Assembly (NCBI GenBank): GCA_030729045.1
Contig: JANQYF010000029.1
Location: 19,140 to 61,866, forward strand
Origin: Ilumatobacteraceae bacterium
Lineage (GTDB): Bacteria; Actinomycetota; Acidimicrobiia; Acidimicrobiales; Ilumatobacteraceae
Direction: 5' to 3'
Length of the DNA stretch: 42,727 bases
Shown: piece after piece, positions 34,185-42,394 of the stretch
Layout of the letters: every line of letters begins with the position of its first letter
Numbering within the stretch: the stretch's first letter is position 1
The notes under the pieces: generated by a model
What the model saw: the letters and a program-made list of their open reading frames with translations, nothing else
Told to the model about the DNA's origin: nothing
Databases searched by the model: none
Program-made: the position numbers and the translations under genes

Positions 34185-34218
34185 TCAGGTGTTATCTATT
34201 TAGATAACACCTGATAAA
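34181..34218. promoter_or_regulatory. Perfect 38-bp palindrome, putative XRE operator
   Basis: The left arm TTTATCAGGTGTTATCTA (34181-34198) and the right arm TAGATAACACCTGATAAA (34201-34218) are exact reverse complements around TT. It spans about -10 to -48 relative to the XRE start codon and begins inside that gene's -10 box. It lies 18 bp beyond the dienelactone hydrolase stop, but no U-run follows the stem, so an operator is more likely than a terminator. Confidence 0.75.
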
Positions 34219-34236
34219 ACCCATACAGGGCAGGGC

Positions 34237-34905
34237 TTAGAGATTCGCGCGGAATAGCGCGAGAGTGCGATCCCACGCAGTTTTTGCAACTGCAGCGTCG
34301 TAGACCTCAGGACGAGTGTCATTGAAGAATGCATGCTGTGTTCCGGGATACACATGGAACGTCGCGTCCTTGCCTTTGGCGCGCAATGTGGCTTCCAGTT
34401 CTTTCACTGCTTCTGGTGCCGCAGTGCCTCGGTCTGTTGCGGCGTAATGGCCTTCAACAACTGCTGCCAAGTTGTCCCATTCAATAACAGTGTCTGGGCG
34501 CATGCCGCCGTAGAACGGTGCAGCAGCCGCAATTGCATCTGGACGCAAACATGCAGCCATCAGAGCGAGCCCGCCACCCATACAGAAACCAGTGACGCCA
34601 ACTTTGGTGCGACCAGTACGTTCTTGCAATAAATCAACTGCACCACTGAGATCTTTTCCTGCTGTTGCAAGATTCATGCTCATCAGTAACTTGCCGGCCA
34701 TGTCTGGCTCGTCGGTCATTTCGCCGTGATACATATCAGGTGCAAGCGCAACGAAACCTTCTGCAGCGAAACGATCTGCGATGTCAGTGATGTGTGGAAC
34801 TAAGCCCCACCACTCTTGAATAACAATGACACCGGGGCCACTTGTGCCAGCAAGATAGCCAGTGCATGTTCCGCCGTTACTTTTGAATTCGACCATTTCG
34901 CCCAT
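34237..34905 (-). CDS. Dienelactone hydrolase family protein
   Basis: This 222-residue alpha/beta hydrolase has a Cys nucleophile. Cys108 is in GFCMGG, Asp158 in YAATDRG and His191 in GTQHAFFND, the dienelactone hydrolase triad. A conserved Glu31 follows in IQEWWGL. It may hydrolyse dienelactone or related esters. AAGGAG lies 7 nt before ATG 34905, so it is Shine-Dalgarno-led. It runs leftward from an upstream gap of 46 bp. Confidence 0.9.
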   Translation of the reverse strand: MGEMVEFKSNGGTCTGYLAGTSGPGVIVIQEWWGLVPHITDIADRFAAEGFVALAPDMYHGEMTDEPDMAGKLLMSMNLATAGKDLSGAVDLLQERTGRTKVGVTGFCMGGGLALMAACLRPDAIAAAAPFYGGMRPDTVIEWDNLAAVVEGHYAATDRGTAAPEAVKELEATLRAKGKDATFHVYPGTQHAFFNDTRPEVYDAAVAKTAWDRTLALFRANL

Positions 34906-34951
34906 CGGAAAACTCCTTGTTGATTCGTGAGTCCCAAACTAGACGGAACGG

Positions 34952-35758
34952 TCACACAACACTGCGCCGAAGAAGTTCATCGGCAGCAGGGCACGCCTTC
35001 GTGCGGGCAAGAGTGTCAGCAGTACCTGACGTAATGGTTGGGGCAAATACGGAAGTGACGAGTGCGTGTGGCACAACATCAAACCCTGACGCCCATGGGT
35101 CTGGACGATCACGCACTCCGGCAACCATTGCTGTAAACAATCCGTCTGGCAAGCGTGTGCCTTCAGATGCCACCATCCACACCGGTTGCTCGACGCAATA
35201 TGCGACAGTGGCAAGCGCCAATGAACCACCTGCGCACAACACACTGTCATTGCCGACTGCGAGTGCGGACAAAATTGTTGCGTCAGCGCATTCAGCTGCC
35301 GATGCAAGACCTTCAGGTGCGACTAGTTCGCAATTCACTTCGCGACGAGACAAGTAACGCAGTGCGTCTTGACCGTCACCCAATGAATCGACAACCAGTG
35401 CGTGTATGTCTCCGCGTCGTGCCAGTGCATCAACCAAATGACCAGACCAACCAATCATGCAAATGGTTGACGCACCATCAAGTGCGTCAACAAGATTTGT
35501 GGCTGTGGGGTCATTCGCAATTCGACGCGCCAAATCGTCAACGTCTCGGTACGGGTCCATTGAAGTCACTGCATGAGCACACACAGACCACAACGGAGCG
35601 TTTGTGGGGTGATGTTCCACCAACCGACGAGCGGCCACCAAAGCTGCAGCCGGGTCGCGGGAAATGCCCGCGAGAGCGTCGGCCGCACCCATGGCAACTT
35701 CCACCGGGTCTGCCCCGTGGGCTCGCGCCACATAACGGAGATGCTCGATGGGGTGCAT
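34952..35758 (-). CDS. Orphan eIF2B/ISOCOT-like protein
   Basis: This is a 268-residue protein whose C-terminal half resembles initiation factor 2B alpha-type sequences of the NagB/RpiA/CoA-transferase superfamily. The best evidence is the stretch from NCELVAPEGLASAAECADA through VGNDSVLCAGGSLALATVAY to VWMVASEG. The N-terminal ~90 residues are helical and Ala-rich. Family members are sugar-phosphate isomerases (MtnA type) or eIF2B-like nucleotide/ribose binders; the expected active-site residues are not obvious here. TAGCGT ends 7 nt before ATG 35758. It is divergent from the thioredoxin-like gene with 32 bp between starts. Confidence 0.65.
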   Translation of the reverse strand: MHPIEHLRYVARAHGADPVEVAMGAADALAGISRDPAAALVAARRLVEHHPTNAPLWSVCAHAVTSMDPYRDVDDLARRIANDPTATNLVDALDGASTICMIGWSGHLVDALARRGDIHALVVDSLGDGQDALRYLSRREVNCELVAPEGLASAAECADATILSALAVGNDSVLCAGGSLALATVAYCVEQPVWMVASEGTRLPDGLFTAMVAGVRDRPDPWASGFDVVPHALVTSVFAPTITSGTADTLARTKACPAADELLRRSVV

Positions 35759-35765
35759 GTTCTCA

Positions 35766-35771
35766 ACGCTA
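35766..35771 (-). promoter_or_regulatory. -10 box TAGCGT of the eIF2B-like gene
   Basis: TAGCGT ends 7 nt before ATG 35758. The opposite-strand copy of the same hexamer lies 6 bp away, so the two divergent -10 boxes almost touch. Confidence 0.55.
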
Positions 35772-35777
35772 CTGAAC

Positions 35778-35783
35778 TAGCGT
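35778..35783 (+). promoter_or_regulatory. -10 box TAGCGT of the thioredoxin-like/hrpB operon
   Basis: TAGCGT ends 7 nt before GTG 35791 on the plus strand. Confidence 0.55.
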
Positions 35784-35790
35784 TGAAGCC

Positions 35791-36291
35791 GTGGCAACCG
35801 CATCTCTCCCCAACCCCAGCATGGACCTCACCCTCACCCCCCTCAAAGGTGACGCGAAGACTCTTCAACAGTGGCTCACCACTTTTCACCTTGCTTCTGT
35901 GGTTCTCGACCCATTCACGAACGAGAGCTCGTGGATTCTCGAAACCGCTGTCCGCATTCTTCGTCAATTCTCTGGTGCCGCAGTTCGTATCAACTTCATT
36001 GTCACCTGCGAAGCAAGCGATGCTCGCGCATTCCTTGGTCCATACGCCGACGAGTTCTTAGTCTTCTGTGATCCAGATCGCGTTGCGGTGAAGGCACTCG
36101 GATTATCCGAACTACCTGCATTTGTTCTCATCAAGTCTGACGGATCTGTACCGAATGCAGCGCAAGGCTGGACATCAGCTGACTGGAAAGAAGTTGCCGC
36201 AGCCGTGGCAGCCCTGACCAACTGGTCTCGACCCACCATTCCTGCGCCCGGCGACCCTGGTTCATTTCGCGGCACACCCGCACTTGTCTGA
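35791..36291 (+). CDS. Thioredoxin-fold protein without a CxxC motif
   Basis: This is a 166-residue protein that I place tentatively in the thioredoxin/peroxiredoxin fold. A buried strand VRINFIVTCEASDARAFLG, a FCDPDRVAVKALGL stretch and a probable cis-Pro in SELPAFVLIK support this. There is no Cys-x-x-Cys active site, so redox catalysis is unlikely and a binding role is possible. I use GTG 35791, 7 nt after TAGCGT; ATG 35821 is an alternative. The 3' end overlaps the start of hrpB by 8 bp, so the two are coupled. Confidence 0.6.
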   Translation: MATASLPNPSMDLTLTPLKGDAKTLQQWLTTFHLASVVLDPFTNESSWILETAVRILRQFSGAAVRINFIVTCEASDARAFLGPYADEFLVFCDPDRVAVKALGLSELPAFVLIKSDGSVPNAAQGWTSADWKEVAAAVAALTNWSRPTIPAPGDPGSFRGTPALV

Positions 36292-38776
36292 TTCGTTACC
36301 GAACACAGGTCTCCCTGTTGAAGAGGCCATTGCCGAACTAAGAGACGCACTCGCCTCTCGTCGACATTCTGTTCTCATTGCTCCACCTGGTGCAGGCAAA
36401 ACAACTCTTGTTCCTCTGCGTCTCTTTCATGAGAATTGGGTAGCAGGCCGCAAAATAGTGATGCTTGAACCGCGTCGACTTGCTGCGCGAGCGGCAGCAC
36501 AGCGTATGGCACACATGCTGGGCGAAAAAGTAGGTGACACGGTTGGATACCAAACTCGTGACGAGCGAAAGATTGGTGCCAACACACGTATCGAAGTGTT
36601 GACCGAGGGAATTCTGACGCGGCGTTTACAGAATGATCCGACACTTGAAGGCACTGCACTAGTGATTTTCGATGAAGTACACGAACGCAATGTGCCAACT
36701 GACCTTGGGCTTGCATTTCTTCTTGATGCAATCAAGACATTTTCTACAGACGTAAAGATTTTGGCTATGTCTGCCACCGCCCAAACACAATTGTTTGCTC
36801 ACGTGCTTGCAGATGACAGGGGCGATGCACCAATCATCACTTCTGAAGGGCGAACATTTCCGATTGATGTTCGCTACGTGCCACGCCAACGTAATGACCG
36901 ACTTGAGAATGCAATTACAGATGTAGTTCTCGGGGCACTCAACACTGACGACGGCGACATTTTGGTGTTCTTGCCTGGAATTGGTGAGATCAACCGAGCG
37001 CAAACACTGCTGAAAGAACGCGTGGCAGGCAACGTTGACGTGTTGCGACTTGCAGGCGCTCTGCCATTTTCTGAACAAGACGCGGCTCTCAACGCCAGTG
37101 GTCTTGGACGTCGTCGCGTGGTGTTGTCCACCGATATTGCCGAGACTTCTCTTACTGTTGACGGAGTCCACATCGTGGTTGATGCTGGTATCGCACGAGT
37201 GCCACGACTTGATTCGCGAACAGGCCTTACCGAATTAGTCACTGTTACATCATCGCGAGCGTCTGCAGACCAACGCAGTGGCCGAGCAGGACGCGTACGT
37301 GAAGGTGTTGCATACAGAATGTGGAGCCGTATTGAAGACTCCACTCGCCTTCCGCATCTACCGGCCGAAATCACCCAGGTCGACCTGTGTGATGTTGCGT
37401 TAGAAGTTGCCGCATGGGGAACACCGCTTGCGCAGTTGTCGTTTCTTGATGCACTTCCCGAGAAATCATTACGCGTAGCTACTGACACGTTGACCATGTT
37501 GCACTTGCTGAATAATGAAGGCCACATCACCCCACTTGGTAGGTCTGTACTTGGTTTGCCACTTCACCCACGCCTTGGCACCATGGTTGCTCGCAACCGA
37601 GACCTTCACCCTCACGGTTGGATTGCCTGTGTGGTTGCCGCGTTGCTGGAAGAGCGCGACATCATGCGGGGCAAACCAGATACGTTGCCAGCTGACCTTG
37701 CACTTCGAGTGAAAGCCGTGCTTGGCATTGCACATCATGACGCAGCGGATCGCGGTGCTACACGCCGTGTTCTTGAAGCGGCACGCGACATTGCACGACG
37801 GTCATCAATTCATACAGATGACAATGTTTCTGATGACGCCGTTGATTCATTGTGTGGCGTTGTCCTGTTATCGGCCTACCCCGACAGGCTCGGTATGCGC
37901 AGATCGTCGCCAGGCCAGTTTGTGATGCGCGGCGGTGGCGGCGTCACTATGGATTCGAAAGATCCAATTGCGCGCGAGAAGTTTGTAGTTGCAGCCGATA
38001 TTGATGCTCAACGTTCCACTTCTCGGCTTCGTCGCGGTGCAGCAGTGGATATTGAGTTCATTGCGACGGTCCTTGGAGACGATGTTGAACTGGAGTCGTA
38101 CTTACTGTGGGACAAGTCTCGCGACGACCTTGTGCAACGCGTAGTGCGCAAAGTAGGCAGTATCCGCATTGATGAGCGTGATCTGCAACCCACACCAGGC
38201 GACGAGACAACCGATGCTCTACTTGAAAGAGTTCGCGCAACGAACATGGCCGTGCTTGGTAACGGTTCTGCAACAACGTTTCGGCAACGCATTGCATTTT
38301 TGCGCCACCATCAGGGCGACACATGGCCAGAGACTTCCAATGCACATTTACTCGCAACTCTTGAGGAATGGCTTGTGCCCTTCCTTGCAGGTGCAACTTC
38401 ACGCAGCGACCTTGCCAAAGTAGACGTCACAATGGTGTTGCAATCAACCCTTGGTTGGGATGCAAGTTCGCAACTTGACCAACTAGCGCCTCCACAGTTC
38501 TCTCCGCCGCGTGGTCAACCGGTTGACATCAACTACGCAGACCCAGCTGCTCCGATGATTTCCATACGTGTGCAACACCTCTACGGCGTCACCACTCACC
38601 CATCTGTTCTCAACAACACCATCCCGCTTCGCATTCAGCTTTTGTCGCCTGCACAACGGCCCATTCAGATCACCGCTGACTTACCTGGCTTCTGGAAAGG
38701 CTCTTGGGCAGAAGTGCGCAAAGAGATGGCCGGCAGGTACCCAAAGCACGATTGGCCCATCGACCCCAGCGCATAG
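36284..38776 (+). CDS. hrpB: ATP-dependent helicase HrpB
   Basis: This 830-residue DEAH-like superfamily 2 helicase has Walker A PPGAGKTT (about residue 38), DEVHERN in place of DEAH (about 129), MSAT (motif III), and RSGRAGR with the arginine finger (about 333). The HrpB-specific C-terminal region ends in GRYPKHDWPIDPS. HrpB homologues occur widely in bacteria; their RNA target is poorly known. The start is TTG 36284, overlapping the thioredoxin-like gene by 8 bp, so translation is probably coupled. FumA lies 34 bp downstream with its own box. Confidence 0.92.
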   Translation: MSDSLPNTGLPVEEAIAELRDALASRRHSVLIAPPGAGKTTLVPLRLFHENWVAGRKIVMLEPRRLAARAAAQRMAHMLGEKVGDTVGYQTRDERKIGANTRIEVLTEGILTRRLQNDPTLEGTALVIFDEVHERNVPTDLGLAFLLDAIKTFSTDVKILAMSATAQTQLFAHVLADDRGDAPIITSEGRTFPIDVRYVPRQRNDRLENAITDVVLGALNTDDGDILVFLPGIGEINRAQTLLKERVAGNVDVLRLAGALPFSEQDAALNASGLGRRRVVLSTDIAETSLTVDGVHIVVDAGIARVPRLDSRTGLTELVTVTSSRASADQRSGRAGRVREGVAYRMWSRIEDSTRLPHLPAEITQVDLCDVALEVAAWGTPLAQLSFLDALPEKSLRVATDTLTMLHLLNNEGHITPLGRSVLGLPLHPRLGTMVARNRDLHPHGWIACVVAALLEERDIMRGKPDTLPADLALRVKAVLGIAHHDAADRGATRRVLEAARDIARRSSIHTDDNVSDDAVDSLCGVVLLSAYPDRLGMRRSSPGQFVMRGGGGVTMDSKDPIAREKFVVAADIDAQRSTSRLRRGAAVDIEFIATVLGDDVELESYLLWDKSRDDLVQRVVRKVGSIRIDERDLQPTPGDETTDALLERVRATNMAVLGNGSATTFRQRIAFLRHHQGDTWPETSNAHLLATLEEWLVPFLAGATSRSDLAKVDVTMVLQSTLGWDASSQLDQLAPPQFSPPRGQPVDINYADPAAPMISIRVQHLYGVTTHPSVLNNTIPLRIQLLSPAQRPIQITADLPGFWKGSWAEVRKEMAGRYPKHDWPIDPSA

Positions 38777-38798
38777 AGCGCCCCGAGTGGGTTAGTTC

Positions 38799-38804
38799 TA
38801 ACCT
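38799..38804 (+). promoter_or_regulatory. -10 box TAACCT of the fumarase gene
   Basis: TAACCT ends 6 nt before ATG 38811. Confidence 0.45.
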
Positions 38805-38810
38805 AGGTGC

Positions 38811-40451
38811 ATGCCAGATTTTGTCTTTTCAGAGATCTTCCCCCTAGGGCCAGATACCACCGAATACCGTTTGCTATCGAAAGAAGGAGTCTCAGAAGTC
38901 GAAACCCCTCTCGGCACTTTCCTGAAGGTCACACCTGAGGCCATCACACTTCTTACGCAAACAGCAATGCGCGACATTGCACACCTCTTGCGCACAGATC
39001 ATCTGCAGCAACTCAGCAACATTTTGTCTGACCCTGAGGCAAGCTCAAACGACCGCTTCGTTGCTCTTGACCTGTTGAAGAACGCCGGCATTGCAGCTGG
39101 CGGTGTTTTGCCAATGTGCCAAGACACCGGCACTGCAATTGTGAAGGGCAAGAAGGGCCAATTTGTTATGACTGGCGGAGGCGACGAAGAGGCAATCGCT
39201 CGCGGTGTTTTCAATACATACCAAACAAGCAACCTTCGTTACAGCCAGATGGCTCCCATCACCATGTACGAAGAGAAGAACACCGGCAACAACTTGCCAG
39301 CCGAAATCAAGATTGCATCAGTTGATGGCGACTCGTACAAGTTCCTTTTCATGGCCAAAGGTGGCGGCTCTGCAAACAAGAGCTACCTGTTTCAAGAAAC
39401 AAAAGCGCTACTTAACGAAAAGGCGCTTTTGCCCTGGGTGTTTGAAAAGATGATCACACTTGGAACTGCAGCATGCCCGCCGTATCACTTGGCAATTGTC
39501 ATTGGTGGTACTTCTGCCGAACAAGCGGTGGAGACAGCAAAATTAGCAAGCGCTCATTACCTCGATTCACTCCCCACACAGGGCAGCGAACTAGGTCATG
39601 CATTCCGTGATCTTGACTTAGAGCAAAAAGTTCTGAAGTTGTCGCAAGAGACAGGTATCGGTGCACAGTTCGGTGGAAAGTATTTCTGCCACGACGTGCG
39701 CATCGTTCGCCTTCCACGTCACGGTGCCAGTTGCCCAGTTTCGTTTGCGGTGTCATGCAGTGCTGACCGTCAAGTACTCGGAAAAATCACACGTGATGGC
39801 ATCTTCCTTGAAGCGCTTGAAACAGACCCAGCACGTTTCTTGCCAGAGGTAACCCATGAGGACTTAAGTGAGGAAGTAGTCCATATTGATCTCACCCAGC
39901 CGATGGATCAGATTCGTGCCACATTGTCGAAGTACCCAGTGAAGACACGCGTCATGTTGACCGGACCAATGGTTGTTGCGCGTGACATTGCACACGCAAA
40001 ACTAAAAGAGCGTCTTGATGCAGGTAACGGACTACCGCAATACATGAAAGACCACTGCGTGTATTACGCAGGTCCTGCAAAGACACCGACCGGAATGGCG
40101 TCTGGCTCATTTGGGCCCACTACTGCTGGCCGTATGGATAGCTACGTGTCAGAGTTTCAAGCTGCTGGCGGAAGTTTTGTGATGTTGGCAAAAGGCAACA
40201 GGTCGCGCCAAGTTACTGAGGCTTGTCACACCTATGGCGGGTTCTATCTAGGTTCTATTGGCGGCCCAGCAGCTCGACTTGCTCAAGATTGCATCACCAA
40301 AGTTGAAGTTTTGGAATATGAAGAACTCGGCATGGAAGCTGTGTGGAAGATTGAAGTGCAAGATTTCCCAGCATTCATCGTGGTCGACGACAAGGGCAAC
40401 GACTTCTTTGACCAGGTCGGCGGCACCGGCACCCCGGTCCACCTCCACTAA
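38811..40451 (+). CDS. fumA: Class I fumarate hydratase (iron-sulfur)
   Basis: This 546-residue [4Fe-4S] enzyme interconverts fumarate and malate in the TCA cycle. The three cluster cysteines are at Cys103 (LPMCQDTGT), Cys222 (AACPPYH) and Cys316 (VSCSAD), within two residues of the positions in E. coli Fum[13 protein letters not shown] near residue 435 marks the beta-domain active site. The protein is a fused alpha-beta form of full length. Some class I fumarases also act on mesaconate, which is notable next to mesaconyl-CoA chemistry, but that is speculative. Its stop codon directly abuts the convergent OYE-type gene with no gap. Confidence 0.93.
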   Translation: MPDFVFSEIFPLGPDTTEYRLLSKEGVSEVETPLGTFLKVTPEAITLLTQTAMRDIAHLLRTDHLQQLSNILSDPEASSNDRFVALDLLKNAGIAAGGVLPMCQDTGTAIVKGKKGQFVMTGGGDEEAIARGVFNTYQTSNLRYSQMAPITMYEEKNTGNNLPAEIKIASVDGDSYKFLFMAKGGGSANKSYLFQETKALLNEKALLPWVFEKMITLGTAACPPYHLAIVIGGTSAEQAVETAKLASAHYLDSLPTQGSELGHAFRDLDLEQKVLKLSQETGIGAQFGGKYFCHDVRIVRLPRHGASCPVSFAVSCSADRQVLGKITRDGIFLEALETDPARFLPEVTHEDLSEEVVHIDLTQPMDQIRATLSKYPVKTRVMLTGPMVVARDIAHAKLKERLDAGNGLPQYMKDHCVYYAGPAKTPTGMASGSFGPTTAGRMDSYVSEFQAAGGSFVMLAKGNRSRQVTEACHTYGGFYLGSIGGPAARLAQDCITKVEVLEYEELGMEAVWKIEVQDFPAFIVVDDKGNDFFDQVGGTGTPVHLH

Positions 40452-41528
40452 CTATTCAGCTTCTGCGAAGCCTGGCCAGTTACCCATATAACCAATAAAC
40501 GATTCACTAAGACCTTCTGCGCGCAATGTGGCGCGTGGAACCGGCAATGTGCGCATTGCAAACGCAGGGTCTTTTGCAAGACGTGCGAAATCATGATTCG
40601 TAATGGCGGCTCTACCAACGGCAACAATATCTGCACCTGCATCGACTGCACGTTGGCAATCGGCAGCTGAATACAACTTGCCGGCAACGGCCAGCTTGGT
40701 CGCTCCGCGTTCAAGGTTGGCGAAAATATCAATGAGAATTTTGCCATCGCAGTCCTCATCAACAGCGACTTTGAAACAGTCCCACAGAGACATATCGATC
40801 ATGTCTACTTTTCCGGAATCAACAAGCCGGCCGTACACCTCAACTATTTCTGAAGTTTTCATACCGAAACGTTCAGGCGAAAGACGAACTGCCAGGTTTA
40901 AGTCGGCACCACAGCGTGCGCGGATGCCGTCAACGATGTCAAACAACACACGCGAACGGTTCTCTAACGAACCTCCGTACTTATCGGTACGAATATTGAG
41001 TTCAGAATTCAGGAATTGGCAGATGAGATAGTCATGAGCACCGTGAAGTTCCACCCCGTGGTAGCCGGCTTTCTCACTACGCACAGCTGCCTCAATAAAC
41101 GCTTCCACCATCTCTTCCACTTCGCCAGTGGTCATGGCGCGTGAATCCATCTTTTCGTCGACGCCAGAACTGAGTGGCTGCCCTCCAATCAGTTCTTTCG
41201 GTGAACGACGGCCCGCATGGTGCAGCTGCACAAAAGACAAACTGTCTTCTTTGTTGATGGCATCAGCGAGCCGCGTCAGGCCCTCAAGGTGTTGATCACC
41301 GAAGCAGCCCAGCTGGCCAGCAAAACCTTGACCAACCGCTTGCACGTGTGAAGCACATGTCATGGTGAGTGCAAAACCACCCTGAGCGCGCATTGTTAGC
41401 CAGCGGAACTCATCATCTGACAAGGTTCCATCCACGTGGCTTTGTTGGTTCGTAAGCGGAGCCAACATAAAACGGTTCTTCATAGCTGGGCCATGAGCAA
41501 ATGTCACTGAATCAAAAAGGGAAACCAT
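40452..41528 (-). CDS. Old yellow enzyme-family NADH:flavin oxidoreductase
   Basis: This 358-residue FMN-dependent TIM-barrel oxidoreductase shows PLTNQQS near the N-terminus, QLHHAGRRSP (about 100-110, FMN and substrate contacts), GVELHGAHDYLICQFLN (about 160) and RLSPERFG (about 220). ADIVAVGRAAITNHDF near residue 310 forms part of the FMN phosphate site. Such enzymes reduce activated C=C bonds or dienoyl-CoA. I use ATG 41528; a TTG at 41552 would add eight residues. It lies 45 bp downstream of the enoyl-CoA hydratase gene, so both may act in one lipid or aromatic-acid degradation pathway. Confidence 0.9.
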   Translation of the reverse strand: MVSLFDSVTFAHGPAMKNRFMLAPLTNQQSHVDGTLSDDEFRWLTMRAQGGFALTMTCASHVQAVGQGFAGQLGCFGDQHLEGLTRLADAINKEDSLSFVQLHHAGRRSPKELIGGQPLSSGVDEKMDSRAMTTGEVEEMVEAFIEAAVRSEKAGYHGVELHGAHDYLICQFLNSELNIRTDKYGGSLENRSRVLFDIVDGIRARCGADLNLAVRLSPERFGMKTSEIVEVYGRLVDSGKVDMIDMSLWDCFKVAVDEDCDGKILIDIFANLERGATKLAVAGKLYSAADCQRAVDAGADIVAVGRAAITNHDFARLAKDPAFAMRTLPVPRATLRAEGLSESFIGYMGNWPGFAEAE

Positions 41529-41573
41529 GACTACAGCATTACCTTTCAGCAATGCATAACAAGAATTGAAGGT

Positions 41574-42392
41574 TCAGTCGTTGATTTCGGTGGCTAGTTC
41601 ACCCAAACGAAGTTCACCTTCGCGAGTCTGACCACCACGTTCCATGAAATTATTCATGGCAGCAATTGCTCGTGGGTCTGACAGAAGAGCATTGAACTCC
41701 CCGGCTTCTGCAAGCAAGTCTTCAACCACATGATCATCACTACGCAAGATCGAACGCTTCGCGGCTTGTACGGCGGCGGCAGGAAACGAAGCAATACGTT
41801 GCGCCATAGCCAATGAATGCTCAACAGGATTATCGACTACGCGATTCACCCATCCCCACTTTTCAGCAGTCATCGCATCAATATCGTCACTGCCAAGCAC
41901 TACTTCAAGAGCACGAGAGCGGCCCACTAAGCGAGCCAAACGAACTGTTCCGCTACCCCCAGGAATAATACCCAATGCCACTTCAGGCTGATTAAACACT
42001 GCGCGTGGAGATGCAAACCTCATATCCATGCTGAGAGTTACTTCACTTCCGCCACCGCCAACACGACCATCTATTGCGCAGATTGTCACTTTGGGCATCG
42101 TGCGAAATGTCTCACACATAACGTGGAAATGATTGAGTTCAGTTGGCGCAGGTTGCCCAGTAGGCAGTTGCAAAATTCTTGAAACATCGAAATGAGCGAT
42201 GAAGAACTCCGGGTTTGCAGACGACACGACCACTGCACGAACATCTTCGTCATCGCGCAGTTGGGCGGTGAGCTTTGCCATTTCTGGGTACAGAACCAAA
42301 TCAAACAAGTTGATCGGCGGATTATCAATGATGACGTGGGCTACCCCATCCATCAACTCAACGGTTAATGATTGAAAGCCCGCGTAGTTCAT
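41574..42392 (-). CDS. Enoyl-CoA hydratase/isomerase family protein
   Basis: This 272-residue crotonase-fold protein has the oxyanion-hole segments SSANPEFFIAHFDV (about 58-71) and DGRVGGGGSEVTL (about 108), and FNQPEVALGIIPGGSGT (about 135), which aligns with a catalytic Glu position in hydratases. Crotonases act as hydratases, isomerases or hydrolases on acyl-CoA; which one cannot be told here. The start lies 2 bp after the LLM oxidoreductase stop, so all three leftward genes (LLM, this, OYE) probably form one transcript. Confidence 0.9.
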   Translation of the reverse strand: MNYAGFQSLTVELMDGVAHVIIDNPPINLFDLVLYPEMAKLTAQLRDDEDVRAVVVSSANPEFFIAHFDVSRILQLPTGQPAPTELNHFHVMCETFRTMPKVTICAIDGRVGGGGSEVTLSMDMRFASPRAVFNQPEVALGIIPGGSGTVRLARLVGRSRALEVVLGSDDIDAMTAEKWGWVNRVVDNPVEHSLAMAQRIASFPAAAVQAAKRSILRSDDHVVEDLLAEAGEFNALLSDPRAIAAMNNFMERGGQTREGELRLGELATEIND

Positions 42393-42394
42393 TT

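Noticed and set aside
34181-34218. Palindrome as a Rho-independent terminator of the dienelactone hydrolase gene
   Set aside because: No run of U follows the stem, and the position over the XRE -10 region suits an operator better.
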